Notes: generated by a model from the sequence alone, not told the origin. Numbered from the stretch's first letter, positions 37,620 to 46,289 are shown. The stretch is 64,000 nt of DNA from Lachnospira sp. UBA4346 (GCA_002394205.1 DGTC01000068.1:127585-191584); one strand, 5' to 3'. Numbers and translations: made by a program.

Positions 37620-40600
37620 TTATTTTTCAATTTTAAACAGTGCAATATCCTGATCATAAATGCTGCTTTCCTCCGGAAATGGAATAACTTTATGAATTCC
37701 ATGTGCCCCTAACGGTTCGTAGATTTCAATCTGTCTGCGATTTGCGTACTGTCTTTCCAAGCTCATATAATCTGTAACAGTCCATATGTCATCCGTGACA
37801 TAATATACTGTCTTATATTGTGATGTCAATCGCTCACACTGTGCATCAAAAGAACTGCCTGCAACATAAACATCGGCTTCCGTCGTAAGTTTCAACTGAA
37901 ACAAGAAATTTTTTGAAATTCTTCCATTTATCATGATTGCCGTATCTTTGTCTGCATATTTTGTAATATCCTGATAGACATCCCATTGTAATTCCGTGAT
38001 ATCCTGCTGTGTTGTAACAACCTGTGTATACGGCACAATTCCAACTCCCAACGCCAATGTAACACAAATACATCCATACGAAACAATTCTGCACAGATTT
38101 TCCTGTGTTGACTTTGTCCACTCTGTAAGTAAATATGCCGCAAGAACAAATATAATAGAAACATACGGCACAATATATCTTCCATAATAATAATAGTAAT
38201 AAACTTCCTGCTTAAAAACAAGCGCATAAATCAAAACACAATATACAAAAAGCATACTAAGGATTACCGCCTGTTCCTTTTCAAAAAAGAATCTCGGCTT
38301 TACCAATGCTATGATAAAGATGCATGGAATCGTTACAAAGCCGCTGCATGCCACATAATCCCCGATTGTCAGGAATGAAAACGGATAACTGCTCAGTTTA
38401 TAAATGACACCACATGCAATAAAACTAATCACAAGCACTGTATATACAGCTATAGTTCCTATCATTCTCTTATATTTTTTATTCTTTCTCACTCCATTTT
38501 TCTGTCTGCGCACCAACCCAAATACGGTACACAAAAGAACAAATATGCTGACCCCTGTAATAAATATCGGTAAATTTTTGCTATTTAATCCAAAATGATA
38601 CAAACGGTCATAATTGCCAATAACATAAATATAAGATGTAGCACACATAAACCAGAAGCCGAACAGATAAAATACATCTGATATTGCAATCGCCCACAGA
38701 TACTGTTTCTGTCTTGTATGGTAGTATAAATAGCCATAGATGCATACAAATACCGGCAAAAATACATAGATAGAAATATGCAGTACTGCAAATGCTGCAA
38801 CCGCAAATGCTGACATCCAACGCAGCTTCTGATGCTTTGTATCTGTAATACTATATAAATACCACAAAACCACCAATGCCAATGTACTTTCAACCAACGA
38901 ACTCTTCGACTGCCAGATTAACTGTGGTGCAATCGCATACAATCCGGTCATACAGCCGGCAATTGTTTCAGAAACATGCAAATTCATAAATACAAACCAC
39001 AGCAAATAGACAGATACAAAAAAGAGTACCATTCCAAATGTCAGCATGTATTCTTCTCCGACAACACTTCCCCATAATGCAAGCAATGCACTATACGTAT
39101 GAATTCCATGGAAATTTCCAACAAGTTCATCTCCATCAAATTTCCCCAGCAATTTGTCTGCATATGCACCAAACAGATTGCAAAAATCCGAATATACCGC
39201 AGGATCTTCAATCAAATCATATCCTGCAATACTCATAACATGTGCAGCATATTCCCGATATTCTGTCTTGTCTTCAATCTGTCCCTGCTCATACATACTG
39301 AAATATGTATCATTATATCCATGCAGATATGCAAGTGCTCTTGCCTGATATACGCCTTCATCCTGTCCCATCGGATATAATCCATAACTTCCGCCGATAA
39401 ACATAGTACCCACAATACAAATCAACATCGGAATAACATGCTTCTTCCACAAAAAGACAACTTTCTGTGGTCTTTTTCCGCGCAAAAATAAAACAATTGC
39501 CGCAAACACTAATATGCCACAGGTAAGAATCAATACACATCCCGTTGAGAACACTGTCAATACCATCGTTATCGCCGTCACAACCATATAAACAAATAAA
39601 AACACCGGCACGCCCAATACCATTGCAAGTACAATATCACATTTCCGGTATATACATAATACAATCCATACTGCCAGAATATATGCACCTAGTAAGACAA
39701 CTGCAAATATCACATTTTCATGAATCGCATGTATCAAAAAGGCAGCCAATGCTATACCAACTGCAAGAACAAAGCCTGCTTTGGCAAGCATCTCTGCCAG
39801 CTGGTTCTGTTGAATTCCAAACACAAAGCCTGCAAATAAGCTAAGACTAACCAATGCCGCAACTGCAAGTGCAACTGTTAATACCAAATAGAAGCGCAGA
39901 TGAAATGCAGATACATCCGACGGTTCTTTTTGTGGAAGTGATGGCATATACCGATAAACATAAAATTCATTTCCCTCATAGACCTGTTCATATACAGATG
40001 TATCAATCTGTCCTAACTGAAATGCTTCTTTTGAAATAATATAATACAGGCATCCATTTTCTTCATATTCCGGATACTGCTGTGATTCTGTTACATTTTG
40101 ATTATATTCTTCTAATGCCGATTGATACCCTTCCATATATTCCTGTTCTAACGGAAACATGCTATCTGCCGTATGAAGTATTTTTGCTTTCGTTAATGTA
40201 CGAACAGGCATGTACACTTCCTGCGCATTATCCGCTAAAACAACCACATCATTTTCATGAAACATCTTCTGCATATCATCGTAATCTTTTATGGAACGGA
40301 CAGTTCCATGCGTGACTGCCAAAGAACAAATAATCGCAATTGCAGCTATAAACACTGATATTCCAAATGCAGCATACCACACATTCTTATCAAATATCTT
40401 CCGGTCTTTTAATGCATTTTTCCTATAAAACATCTTTTTATAAGCTGTCTGAAATACCACATAAACCATTATTCCAAACAACATTGGTATCATCACAAAC
40501 ATTTTATGATATGTAAACAATTCACCTGCCAATGCAAACAACAGTGCCAATGGCGAAACCAGTCCATGTTCTTGAAAATAAGATGCTCCTAGCTGTGTAT

Positions 40601-41072
40601 TTACATATTCCTGTGTTGCTTCAAAGTAGTTATCTCCCAACCAGTCCTGATACGCTGCATTTTCTGTGCAGCTCTGCATCAGCCACAATCCTCTTTGCTG
40701 CTCTCTCCCTAAAAAAGTATCTGCCCGTAACAGACCATCCTGAAAAAAGAATGTACATGCAAACAGACATGCAATTCCTAAAATGAAAGCCGTTAATTCA
40801 TACGGTGAAGGACTTGTTACTGTTGGTTTTTTTTTGCCAATTAACATCCCTATTGCAATAATAACTACAAGCGGTGTAATGACTAAAAATGTTCTGCCAA
40901 CACTATATTTTCCAATCAGCAATAAAACTTCTGCGACTACAATATATGACAAAATGTCTGTCACAACAGCCGCAACAAACATTGTTATTGCATCAATATG
41001 ATCACGCACACAGGCAATTATAAATTGTGTGGCAACCACTAAAAATATCATCCATACAATCGTACTTAACAT
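37620..41072 (-). CDS. Giant polytopic membrane protein, GT-C-type glycosyltransferase with extra N-terminal membrane domain
   Basis: 1150 residues from ATG 41072, chosen because GAGG lies six bases upstream (a longer TTG frame reaches 41093). About 25 hydrophobic segments. The second half has an extracytoplasmic loop motif GQDEGVYQARALAYLHG (about 569-585), the acidic first-loop pattern of GT-C/PMT-like enzymes that use lipid-phosphate sugars. The first ~560 residues form an additional membrane block whose own loop (DGLLRADTFLGREQQRG) has a related layout, so an internal duplication or fusion is possible. The C-terminal ~120 residues are extracytoplasmic. Neighbouring DPM-like synthase supports the assignment. 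It is first gene of its operon, preceded by a consensus promoter. Confidence 0.72.
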   Translation of the reverse strand: MLSTIVWMIFLVVATQFIIACVRDHIDAITMFVAAVVTDILSYIVVAEVLLLIGKYSVGRTFLVITPLVVIIAIGMLIGKKKPTVTSPSPYELTAFILGIACLFACTFFFQDGLLRADTFLGREQQRGLWLMQSCTENAAYQDWLGDNYFEATQEYVNTQLGASYFQEHGLVSPLALLFALAGELFTYHKMFVMIPMLFGIMVYVVFQTAYKKMFYRKNALKDRKIFDKNVWYAAFGISVFIAAIAIICSLAVTHGTVRSIKDYDDMQKMFHENDVVVLADNAQEVYMPVRTLTKAKILHTADSMFPLEQEYMEGYQSALEEYNQNVTESQQYPEYEENGCLYYIISKEAFQLGQIDTSVYEQVYEGNEFYVYRYMPSLPQKEPSDVSAFHLRFYLVLTVALAVAALVSLSLFAGFVFGIQQNQLAEMLAKAGFVLAVGIALAAFLIHAIHENVIFAVVLLGAYILAVWIVLCIYRKCDIVLAMVLGVPVFLFVYMVVTAITMVLTVFSTGCVLILTCGILVFAAIVLFLRGKRPQKVVFLWKKHVIPMLICIVGTMFIGGSYGLYPMGQDEGVYQARALAYLHGYNDTYFSMYEQGQIEDKTEYREYAAHVMSIAGYDLIEDPAVYSDFCNLFGAYADKLLGKFDGDELVGNFHGIHTYSALLALWGSVVGEEYMLTFGMVLFFVSVYLLWFVFMNLHVSETIAGCMTGLYAIAPQLIWQSKSSLVESTLALVVLWYLYSITDTKHQKLRWMSAFAVAAFAVLHISIYVFLPVFVCIYGYLYYHTRQKQYLWAIAISDVFYLFGFWFMCATSYIYVIGNYDRLYHFGLNSKNLPIFITGVSIFVLLCTVFGLVRRQKNGVRKNKKYKRMIGTIAVYTVLVISFIACGVIYKLSSYPFSFLTIGDYVACSGFVTIPCIFIIALVKPRFFFEKEQAVILSMLFVYCVLIYALVFKQEVYYYYYYGRYIVPYVSIIFVLAAYLLTEWTKSTQENLCRIVSYGCICVTLALGVGIVPYTQVVTTQQDITELQWDVYQDITKYADKDTAIMINGRISKNFLFQLKLTTEADVYVAGSSFDAQCERLTSQYKTVYYVTDDIWTVTDYMSLERQYANRRQIEIYEPLGAHGIHKVIPFPEESSIYDQDIALFKIEK

Positions 41073-41233
41073 ACTTCCCCTCACCATTCCCAATAGAATA
41101 CATCTGTTTTACTGACAGACCAACACATTTATACTGCGAACCCGGCAGTTCTCTATGCAAAAGGGGCTCGTACCATGCGGCACAATAACCCCATTTTATA
41201 TAATATCCATTGTTTATCAATTTTCGTGTAATC

Positions 41234-41262
41234 ATTGTACATCATCTGTCATATGTTGTCAA
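41234..41262 (-). promoter_or_regulatory. Consensus promoter of the GT-C operon, with a 155-base leader
   Basis: TTGACA and TACAAT with a 17-base spacer on the minus strand. The leader (41227-41073) is long and can fold: a GGGG...CCCC stem encloses a GTGCC/GGTAC stem at 41160-41195, and ACTGC/GCAGT pairs at about 41133-41149. No gene is seen in 41073-41404. Confidence 0.8.
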
Positions 41263-41404
41263 AACAATCACTTTATGCGCCGCCTGCGGAGCATTTATTA
41301 TATTATATACTCGAAAACCCGCACTTCGTGCTTTTATGTTTCAAAATGTCAAAGTGCCATCCGTGTATATTTTGCAGCACTTTTTCAAATCCAAATCAAT
41401 ATAA

Positions 41405-41437
41405 AGAAAAAAGGAACAAGATACAATATCTCGTTCC
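41405..41437 (-). terminator. Terminator of the tRNA-Tyr/tRNA-Leu unit
   Basis: Eleven-base arms (GGAACGAGATA / TATCTTGTTCC, one wobble) with a three-base loop are followed by six T residues on the minus strand, 11 bases after tRNA-Leu. Confidence 0.93.
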
Positions 41438-41447
41438 TCTGCACATA

Positions 41448-41531
41448 TGCCGGCGACCGGACTTGAACCGGTATGAGTTTAACCTCGCAGGATTTTAAGT
41501 CCTGTGCGTCTGCCAATTCCGCCACGCCGGC
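41448..41531 (-). tRNA. tRNA-Leu (anticodon UAA)
   Basis: 84 bases. Acceptor arms GCCGGCG/CGCCGGC, an anticodon stem CAGGA/TCCTG with loop CTTAAAA, a long class II variable arm (CGAGGTTAAACTCAT) and the T arm ACCGG-TTCAAGT-CCGGT all fit. The discriminator is A and CCA is not encoded. Confidence 0.97.
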
Positions 41532-41618
41532 GACTCTAATTAGAATCACATAGCGACTTCTGTTCGTATACTTTCACTATAGCTACTGATTACGTATACC
41601 TACTGCACTATATGATAA

Positions 41619-41700
41619 TGGACGGAGAAGGATTCGAACCTTCGAAGGCAGTGCCAGCAGATTTACAGTCTGTCCCCTTTGGCCACTCGGGAATCCGTCC
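41619..41700 (-). tRNA. tRNA-Tyr (anticodon GUA)
   Basis: 82 bases. Acceptor arms GGACGGA/TCCGTCC, anticodon stem CAGA/TCTG with loop CTGTAAA, long variable arm and T arm GAAGG-TTCGAAT-CCTTC fit a bacterial class II tRNA-Tyr. CCA is not encoded. It is co-transcribed with tRNA-Leu. Confidence 0.97.
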
Positions 41701-41736
41701 ATTCGATGTGAATAACAGTGTCACTCACATCTACAT

Positions 41737-41765
41737 ATTTTAGCATATCTTATTATAGATAGCAA
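41737..41765 (-). promoter_or_regulatory. Promoter of the tRNA unit
   Basis: TTGCTA and TAAAAT with a 17-base spacer on the minus strand, 37 bases before tRNA-Tyr. A GATGTGA/TCACATC hairpin (41703-41729) lies between promoter and tRNA. Confidence 0.75.
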
Positions 41766-41783
41766 GTTTTTTCTGAAAAAGTT

Positions 41784-43796
41784 TTATTCAAAAATCACCT
41801 GACCATTTATTACATTCCATGTACCATACTCATTCGCTGCAGTTCCCGTATAATTGAAGTTGACTGCACCACCTTCAATATACCACCAGCCGAATTCATT
41901 CTGCACTAAGCCCGTATATGCGAAATTTACGCCGCCGTTTTCTACATACCACCAGCCAAAGTCATTTTGTACCAAGCCCGTATGTGTGAAATTTACACCG
42001 CCGTTTTCTACATACCACCAGCCGAATTCATTCTGTACCAAGCCTGTATGTGCGAAATTTACGCCGCCGTTTTCTACATACCACCAGCCAAAGTCATTTT
42101 GTACCAAGCCTGTATGTGCGAAATTTGCTCCACCATTTTCCACATACCACCAGCCGAATTCATTCTGTACCAAACCGGTATATGTAAAGTCAACCTTTCC
42201 ATTCTTTATATACCACCAGCCAAAGTCATTTTGCTTTAAACCGGTATAATTCGTTACGACATTATTATTCTCATAATAATACCATCCGCCATCATCGCCC
42301 TGCACGACACCATTGCGATTCACTACAGGATTATCATGCACTTCATTACTGTCTTTATATTCATTCGTCTGATCATCTGCTGACGGTTTATTCTGTTCCT
42401 CTGAAGTCGGAATCGGGCATGCTGTGTCTGGCATGCTATTATAAATCGGAATTGTAAATACAAGTGCCGTGTTCTGCTTTGTTTCTTCACTATAAGCATT
42501 GGCAGCCGTCTTTGATTCTGAGCGTGGAGCCAAAATATTCGTCATATACTGATGAGAAAAACCTGATATCATATCAAACTTTTCATAATATAAGGTATCC
42601 TGCCCGCGTCTGATGTAATTTCTACCAAGAATACCTGCACCACCTACAATGGACTTCATTCGCATATCCCATGGACGAAGTGTGGCCGGATCATCAGCAG
42701 ATGCATAAATCAATCCATTTTCAACTGCACTCGCATAACTCGTCTTATATGCGCCCTGATTATAATAATTAAAAAGTCCTTCATATCCTGCAATATTTCC
42801 TGAAATACTTCCGCCCTGACCGTAGTAACCCTGTTCCTGAATAATTCTAGTTGCCAAGTGATACGGACTCACGCCTGATACACTTCCTGCATACATCAGT
42901 GCCGAAGGATAATCATATGTATTTCCTTCATAATACAAATTATGATTTGAATTATCCATGAACGTTCCGGCAATTACATTTCGTACGCCCTGTTCATTCT
43001 GAATGGATGGATTATAAGACAAATCTTCAAACATAAATATCTGTATCGGATTTAAGAAATTGCGTGGATCCAATGCATACTGTACAAGTCCTGTCGATGC
43101 CTGCACCCAACCGCCGCTATCCTGTTCAATATAGGTTTCTGATTCTTCATCGTAGGCACCCTCTGCCTTAGACTTCCAATAATCCGGTGCGGATGCATAA
43201 ATCGTACTTCTGCCGATTACATTTTCTCCTGCAACAATATCTGACCAGTCTTTACTGATATGATCCGCAACAAATATCCACGAAGGATATGCTGCATGAA
43301 TCTGTCTTAATCCTTCCTTGTATGATTCCGGAAACCCCTGTTCATTTAAATATGCTTCAAAATCATATTCTGCGTAATTATTGTTATCCGTTACGTTGTT
43401 ATTATCTGTTGTATTTGCTGAAACAGTTACATATTCTCCTGATACATAACCGGTTATGTATGAACCATCTCGATTCAATCCAATCTGATACCACTGCTCT
43501 GAACCATTGTATACAGTATCCAGTATATCAAACGTATCCCCTTCATATACTCTTGTCACAATACCCGTATCTGTTCCTGCACCTGCACGAACTCTTAAAG
43601 CCGCACCGCCTAAATTCACAGCTGTTCCTGTATACTCTGCAGCATAGACTATCTGTTGTGGCACAAGTAATGCTCCACCTGCTGTTACCGGCACGGATAA
43701 TGTCACTGCAAGGCCAAATGCTTTCGCTGTCTGTAACATCTTGCGAAGTGCTGACTTTGTAAGGTGCTTTGTTGCTTTACCTCTCATTATTTTCAT
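41784..43796 (-). CDS. Secreted GH73-type N-acetylglucosaminidase with SH3b domain and seven GWWY wall-binding repeats
   Basis: 670 residues. A long signal peptide (1 to about 52, ending QQIVYAAE) precedes an SH3b domain (57-128; GAALRVRAGAGTDTGIV) and a GH73/LytB-like glucosaminidase domain (about 150-430; YPSWIFVADHISKDW, FLNPIQIFMFEDLSYNP, ALMYAGSVSGVSPYHLATRI). A Pro/Asn/Asp-rich linker and seven 22-residue repeats (about 505-670; TGLVQNEFGWWYVENGG) finish it. It cleaves the GlcNAc-MurNAc bond of peptidoglycan. It has its own promoter and a long structured leader, with GAGG seven bases before ATG. The repeats are shared with the GH25 protein at 24898-26595. Confidence 0.9.
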   Translation of the reverse strand: MKIMRGKATKHLTKSALRKMLQTAKAFGLAVTLSVPVTAGGALLVPQQIVYAAEYTGTAVNLGGAALRVRAGAGTDTGIVTRVYEGDTFDILDTVYNGSEQWYQIGLNRDGSYITGYVSGEYVTVSANTTDNNNVTDNNNYAEYDFEAYLNEQGFPESYKEGLRQIHAAYPSWIFVADHISKDWSDIVAGENVIGRSTIYASAPDYWKSKAEGAYDEESETYIEQDSGGWVQASTGLVQYALDPRNFLNPIQIFMFEDLSYNPSIQNEQGVRNVIAGTFMDNSNHNLYYEGNTYDYPSALMYAGSVSGVSPYHLATRIIQEQGYYGQGGSISGNIAGYEGLFNYYNQGAYKTSYASAVENGLIYASADDPATLRPWDMRMKSIVGGAGILGRNYIRRGQDTLYYEKFDMISGFSHQYMTNILAPRSESKTAANAYSEETKQNTALVFTIPIYNSMPDTACPIPTSEEQNKPSADDQTNEYKDSNEVHDNPVVNRNGVVQGDDGGWYYYENNNVVTNYTGLKQNDFGWWYIKNGKVDFTYTGLVQNEFGWWYVENGGANFAHTGLVQNDFGWWYVENGGVNFAHTGLVQNEFGWWYVENGGVNFTHTGLVQNDFGWWYVENGGVNFAYTGLVQNEFGWWYIEGGAVNFNYTGTAANEYGTWNVINGQVIFE
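41848..42249 (-). repeat. 66-bp tandem repeat with 132-bp super-repeat (GWWY wall-binding units)
   Basis: The anchor TACCACCAGC recurs on the plus strand at 41881, 41947, 42013, 42079, 42145 and 42211, exactly 66 bases apart. The residue before Phe-Gly-Trp-Trp alternates Glu, Asp, Glu, Asp, Glu, Asp, so the array grew by duplicating pairs of units. Confidence 0.95.
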
Positions 43797-43942
43797 TTCT
43801 TTTCCTCATAAAAAGCCTATTATAGGCTTATGTACATTGTTATTGGTTTCTCTGTCGGAAGAACCTTATCCCCATCGCTGTTCTTTTAAATGAAACCACA
43901 TTGATTCACTTAATTTCTATCTCTTATGAATTCTTCCCATTT
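43797..43942 (-). promoter_or_regulatory. Structured 5' leader of the GH73 gene (possible riboswitch or attenuator)
   Basis: The leader of about 145 bases contains GGTTTC pairing with GAAACC around an inner AAGAAC/GTTCTT stem whose loop reads AGCGATGGGGATAAG. It ends in a perfect hairpin AAGCCTA-TAA-TAGGCTT (43812-43828) followed by TTT just before the ribosome site. I could not match it to a riboswitch class I know. Confidence 0.45.
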
Positions 43943-43947
43943 CTTTT

Positions 43948-43976
43948 AGTGTACACGATAATTCCACTAGAAACAA
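43948..43976 (-). promoter_or_regulatory. Promoter of the GH73 gene
   Basis: TTGTTT and TACACT with a 17-base spacer on the minus strand, about 150 bases before the ATG. The stretch 43797-44118 holds this promoter, the leader and the terminator of the next gene. Confidence 0.6.
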
Positions 43977-44046
43977 GTGAAACTTTGTAAAGAAATATTT
44001 TCCAATTCAAAGAATTTTATACAATCCTTTTGTTGTTCAAAAACGC

Positions 44047-44087
44047 AAAAAACATCATACAATATCCAAAACAGATATTGTATGATG
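44047..44087 (-). terminator. Terminator of the manC-gmd-rmd unit
   Basis: A perfect 14-base stem (CATCATACAATATC / GATATTGTATGATG) with a 7-base loop is followed by six T residues on the minus strand, 31 bases after the rmd stop. Confidence 0.95.
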
Positions 44088-44118
44088 CCTGTATTCATCT
44101 TCTTCTACTCAACTGTGA

Positions 44119-45057
44119 TTATTGTACTGCTCTCCAATGATTCAATGTCTCTTCTAATGTCTGTTTCAACGGAATCTGTGGCTTCCATCCTGTCTGAGCG
44201 TTAATCTTTGTGATATCCGGCTCAATAATCGGAACATCCACTGGTCTTAACTTATTTGGATCTACTTTTACTTCAATCTGCTTATCAGATAATGAAATAA
44301 TCTGATCTAAGATGTCCTGAATCGGCAGGGCATGTCCTGTTCCGACATTGTATGTCTCACCACGCACACCCTTTTCTACAAGAAGTGCATATGCCTTCAC
44401 GACATCACGCACATCTGTAAAATCACGCTTTGCACTGAGATTGCCAACATACATCACCGGTTCTTTTTCACCCTTTTCAATATCTGCTACCTGTTTGCAA
44501 AAATCAGATACAACAAACATCGGTGCCTGATTTGGTCCGATATGATTAAATGCACGTACCATAATAATATCCAAATCATATGCATCTGCATAAATCTTAC
44601 CGAGCATATTCTGACAAGATTTCGTTGCCGCATAAATATTACCCGGACGCACATTATTTTCTTCGTTAATCGGACATTCCCCTTCTCGAATATGTCCATA
44701 TTCTTCTCCCGAACCAATGAGCAGTGTTCTCGGCTTATAATCCAAATCACGGATGCTGTCTAATACATTTACACACCCCTTTACGTTGACATCAATCGTC
44801 AATGCCGGATTTTTCCAGGAATATGCAACTGATGACTGTGCTGCAAGGTGAAAAATATAATCCGGTCTTTCCTGTGACAACACCGTATCTAACTGCTGTC
44901 TGTCTAAGATATCTAAATCTACAACCTTTGCTTTATCCATCTGTAATGTTTCTTTGGCTGTTTTGGTTACTGTAACATCATATCCTAAATCATCTGCAAG
45001 ATGATTTACCAGATATGGACCTACAAAACCGCCGCCACCAATAATTAATGCTTTCAT
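44119..45057 (-). CDS. rmd: GDP-4-dehydro-6-deoxy-D-mannose reductase (GDP-D-rhamnose synthase)
   Basis: 312 residues from ATG 45057, with GGAGG four bases upstream (a longer frame reaches 45093). Extended SDR: KALIIGGGGFVGPYLVNHL glycine motif, FHLAAQSSVAYSW, SGEEYG and catalytic YAATK. The SGEEYG segment and lack of an epimerase-type active-site Cys pattern favour RMD over GDP-L-fucose synthase. It reduces the GMD product to GDP-D-rhamnose. It follows gmd, but a terminator-like hairpin lies between them. Confidence 0.84.
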   Translation of the reverse strand: MKALIIGGGGFVGPYLVNHLADDLGYDVTVTKTAKETLQMDKAKVVDLDILDRQQLDTVLSQERPDYIFHLAAQSSVAYSWKNPALTIDVNVKGCVNVLDSIRDLDYKPRTLLIGSGEEYGHIREGECPINEENNVRPGNIYAATKSCQNMLGKIYADAYDLDIIMVRAFNHIGPNQAPMFVVSDFCKQVADIEKGEKEPVMYVGNLSAKRDFTDVRDVVKAYALLVEKGVRGETYNVGTGHALPIQDILDQIISLSDKQIEVKVDPNKLRPVDVPIIEPDITKINAQTGWKPQIPLKQTLEETLNHWRAVQ

Positions 45058-45082
45058 ATGTCCTCCATATCGTCTGATAAAG

Positions 45083-45112
45083 GAAAATGGCAACCTTTCT
45101 ACAAAGTTGCCA
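45083..45112 (-). terminator. Terminator-like hairpin between gmd and rmd (possible attenuator)
   Basis: TGGCAAC at 45112-45106 pairs with GTTGCCA at 45094-45088, followed by TTTTCCTTT on the minus strand. Further upstream a nine-base inverted repeat (TTGAATCAT / ATGATTCAA; 45209-45217 and 45131-45139) could enclose the intervening 69 bases. Confidence 0.55.
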
Positions 45113-45218
45113 CTTCCGAAAATCTACGGATTGAATCATATTCATTACCACATCCGTTTACTTTGTGATAACTTTCACGAATCTATTTCAAAACGTCTTT
45201 ATTGCCCAATGATTCAAA

Positions 45219-46250
45219 TTATAAATTAGCAACCTTGATTTCTTTCTCTACAATTGCTAAGTCATTCTTTACCATTCTTTCAACAAGTTCCTGGAATGAG
45301 ATTTCTCTCTGCCATCCGAGTTCCTTTTCAGCCTTTGCCGGGTTACCAATTAAGAGTTCAACTTCTGCAGGTCTGAAGAACTGTGGATTTACGGAAAGTA
45401 CAACCTTACCTGTTGCCTTATCCTTACCTACTTCGTTGACACCTTCTCCTTCGAATTCTACTTCAATGCCTGCTGCTGCGAAAGCTGTCTTTGCAAATTC
45501 ACGAACTGTTCTTGTTTCATTTGTTGCGATAACATAATCATCCGGCTTATCCTGCTGTAATAATAACCACATTGCACGAACATAATCCTTAGAATGTCCC
45601 CAGTCACGCTTTGCATCTAAGTTACCGAGTTCAACATGATCCTGAACGCCCAACTTAATCTTTGCAACCGCATTTGTAATCTTTCTTGTAACGAATTCAA
45701 GTCCACGGCGTTCACTTTCATGGTTGAAAAGAATACCTGAACAAGCATACATATCATAACTTTCTCTGTAGTTCTTTGTAATCCAATGACCATAGAGCTT
45801 TGCTACACCATATGGGCTTCTTGGATAGAATGGAGTCTCTTCTGTCTGTGGAATTGCCTGAACTTTACCAAACATTTCTGATGTAGAAGCCTGATAGAAA
45901 CGGCATTCTGGCTTCACTGCACGAATTGCCTCTAACATATTTGTAACACCAATTGCATCAATATCTGCTGTTGTACATGGTGTATCCCATGATGTTGCAA
46001 CAAATGACTGTGCTGCAAGGTTATATACTTCATCTGCCTGAGAGATTCTCATAGCTGTCATTAATGAAACGATATCCTGCATATCTGCATAAATGAAATG
46101 AATCTTGTCCTTAATATGGTCTACATTACCATAATCAACAACACTCTTTCTTCTCATAAGACCATATACGTTATAGCCCTTCTCTAACAATAATTCTGCC
46201 AAGTAAGAACCATCCTGACCTGTAATACCCGTAATCAATGCATTTTTCAT
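45219..46250 (-). CDS. gmd: GDP-mannose 4,6-dehydratase
   Basis: 343 residues. Diagnostic segments are LITGITGQDGSYLAELLLEKG (from residue 5), GLMRRKS, YNLAAQSFVATSW, the catalytic STSEMFGKV and SPYGVAKLYGHW, then FNHESERRGLEFVTRKI. It converts GDP-D-mannose to GDP-4-keto-6-deoxy-D-mannose using bound NADP. Substrate comes from the ManC encoded just upstream; the product goes to the reductase downstream. AGGAG precedes the ATG by eight bases. Confidence 0.96.
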   Translation of the reverse strand: MKNALITGITGQDGSYLAELLLEKGYNVYGLMRRKSVVDYGNVDHIKDKIHFIYADMQDIVSLMTAMRISQADEVYNLAAQSFVATSWDTPCTTADIDAIGVTNMLEAIRAVKPECRFYQASTSEMFGKVQAIPQTEETPFYPRSPYGVAKLYGHWITKNYRESYDMYACSGILFNHESERRGLEFVTRKITNAVAKIKLGVQDHVELGNLDAKRDWGHSKDYVRAMWLLLQQDKPDDYVIATNETRTVREFAKTAFAAAGIEVEFEGEGVNEVGKDKATGKVVLSVNPQFFRPAEVELLIGNPAKAEKELGWQREISFQELVERMVKNDLAIVEKEIKVANL

Positions 46251-46289
46251 TTTCTCTTCTCCTAATCCAATCCTATTCTGAAATTCTAT

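Noticed and set aside
41002..41235. Short minus-strand frame before the GT-C gene as a possible leader peptide
   Set aside because: No convincing ribosome site and it overlaps the GT-C gene in another frame.
41310..41345. GCAC-GAA-GTGC hairpin as a terminator
   Set aside because: The stem is short and the T tract after it is weak; the real terminator of the tRNA unit is at 41405-41437.
41448..41700. tRNA genes as an integration site of a mobile island
   Set aside because: No integrase, no duplicated tRNA 3' end and no direct repeats were seen at either side.
41854..42249. Plus-strand open frame with repetitive PPFSTYHQPKSFC-type protein
   Set aside because: Mirror image of the 66-bp GWWY repeats of the GH73 gene; no ribosome site and no independent support.
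41848..42249. Regular 66-bp spacing suggestive of CRISPR
   Set aside because: There are no unique spacers; the whole unit repeats and encodes wall-binding protein repeats in frame.
43289..43762. Plus-strand open frame of 157 codons
   Set aside because: Lies wholly inside the GH73 gene on the opposite strand; composition (Leu/His/Tyr rich) is typical of a shadow frame.
43797..43942. c-di-AMP (ydaO) riboswitch before the GH73 gene
   Set aside because: Only a faint CCGACAGA resemblance; the conserved core and pseudoknot partners are not visible. Kept as an unassigned structured leader.
44119..45057. GDP-L-fucose synthase instead of RMD
   Set aside because: The SGEEYG active-site context and absence of a typical fucose-synthase epimerase pattern favour RMD, though a phylogeny is needed.
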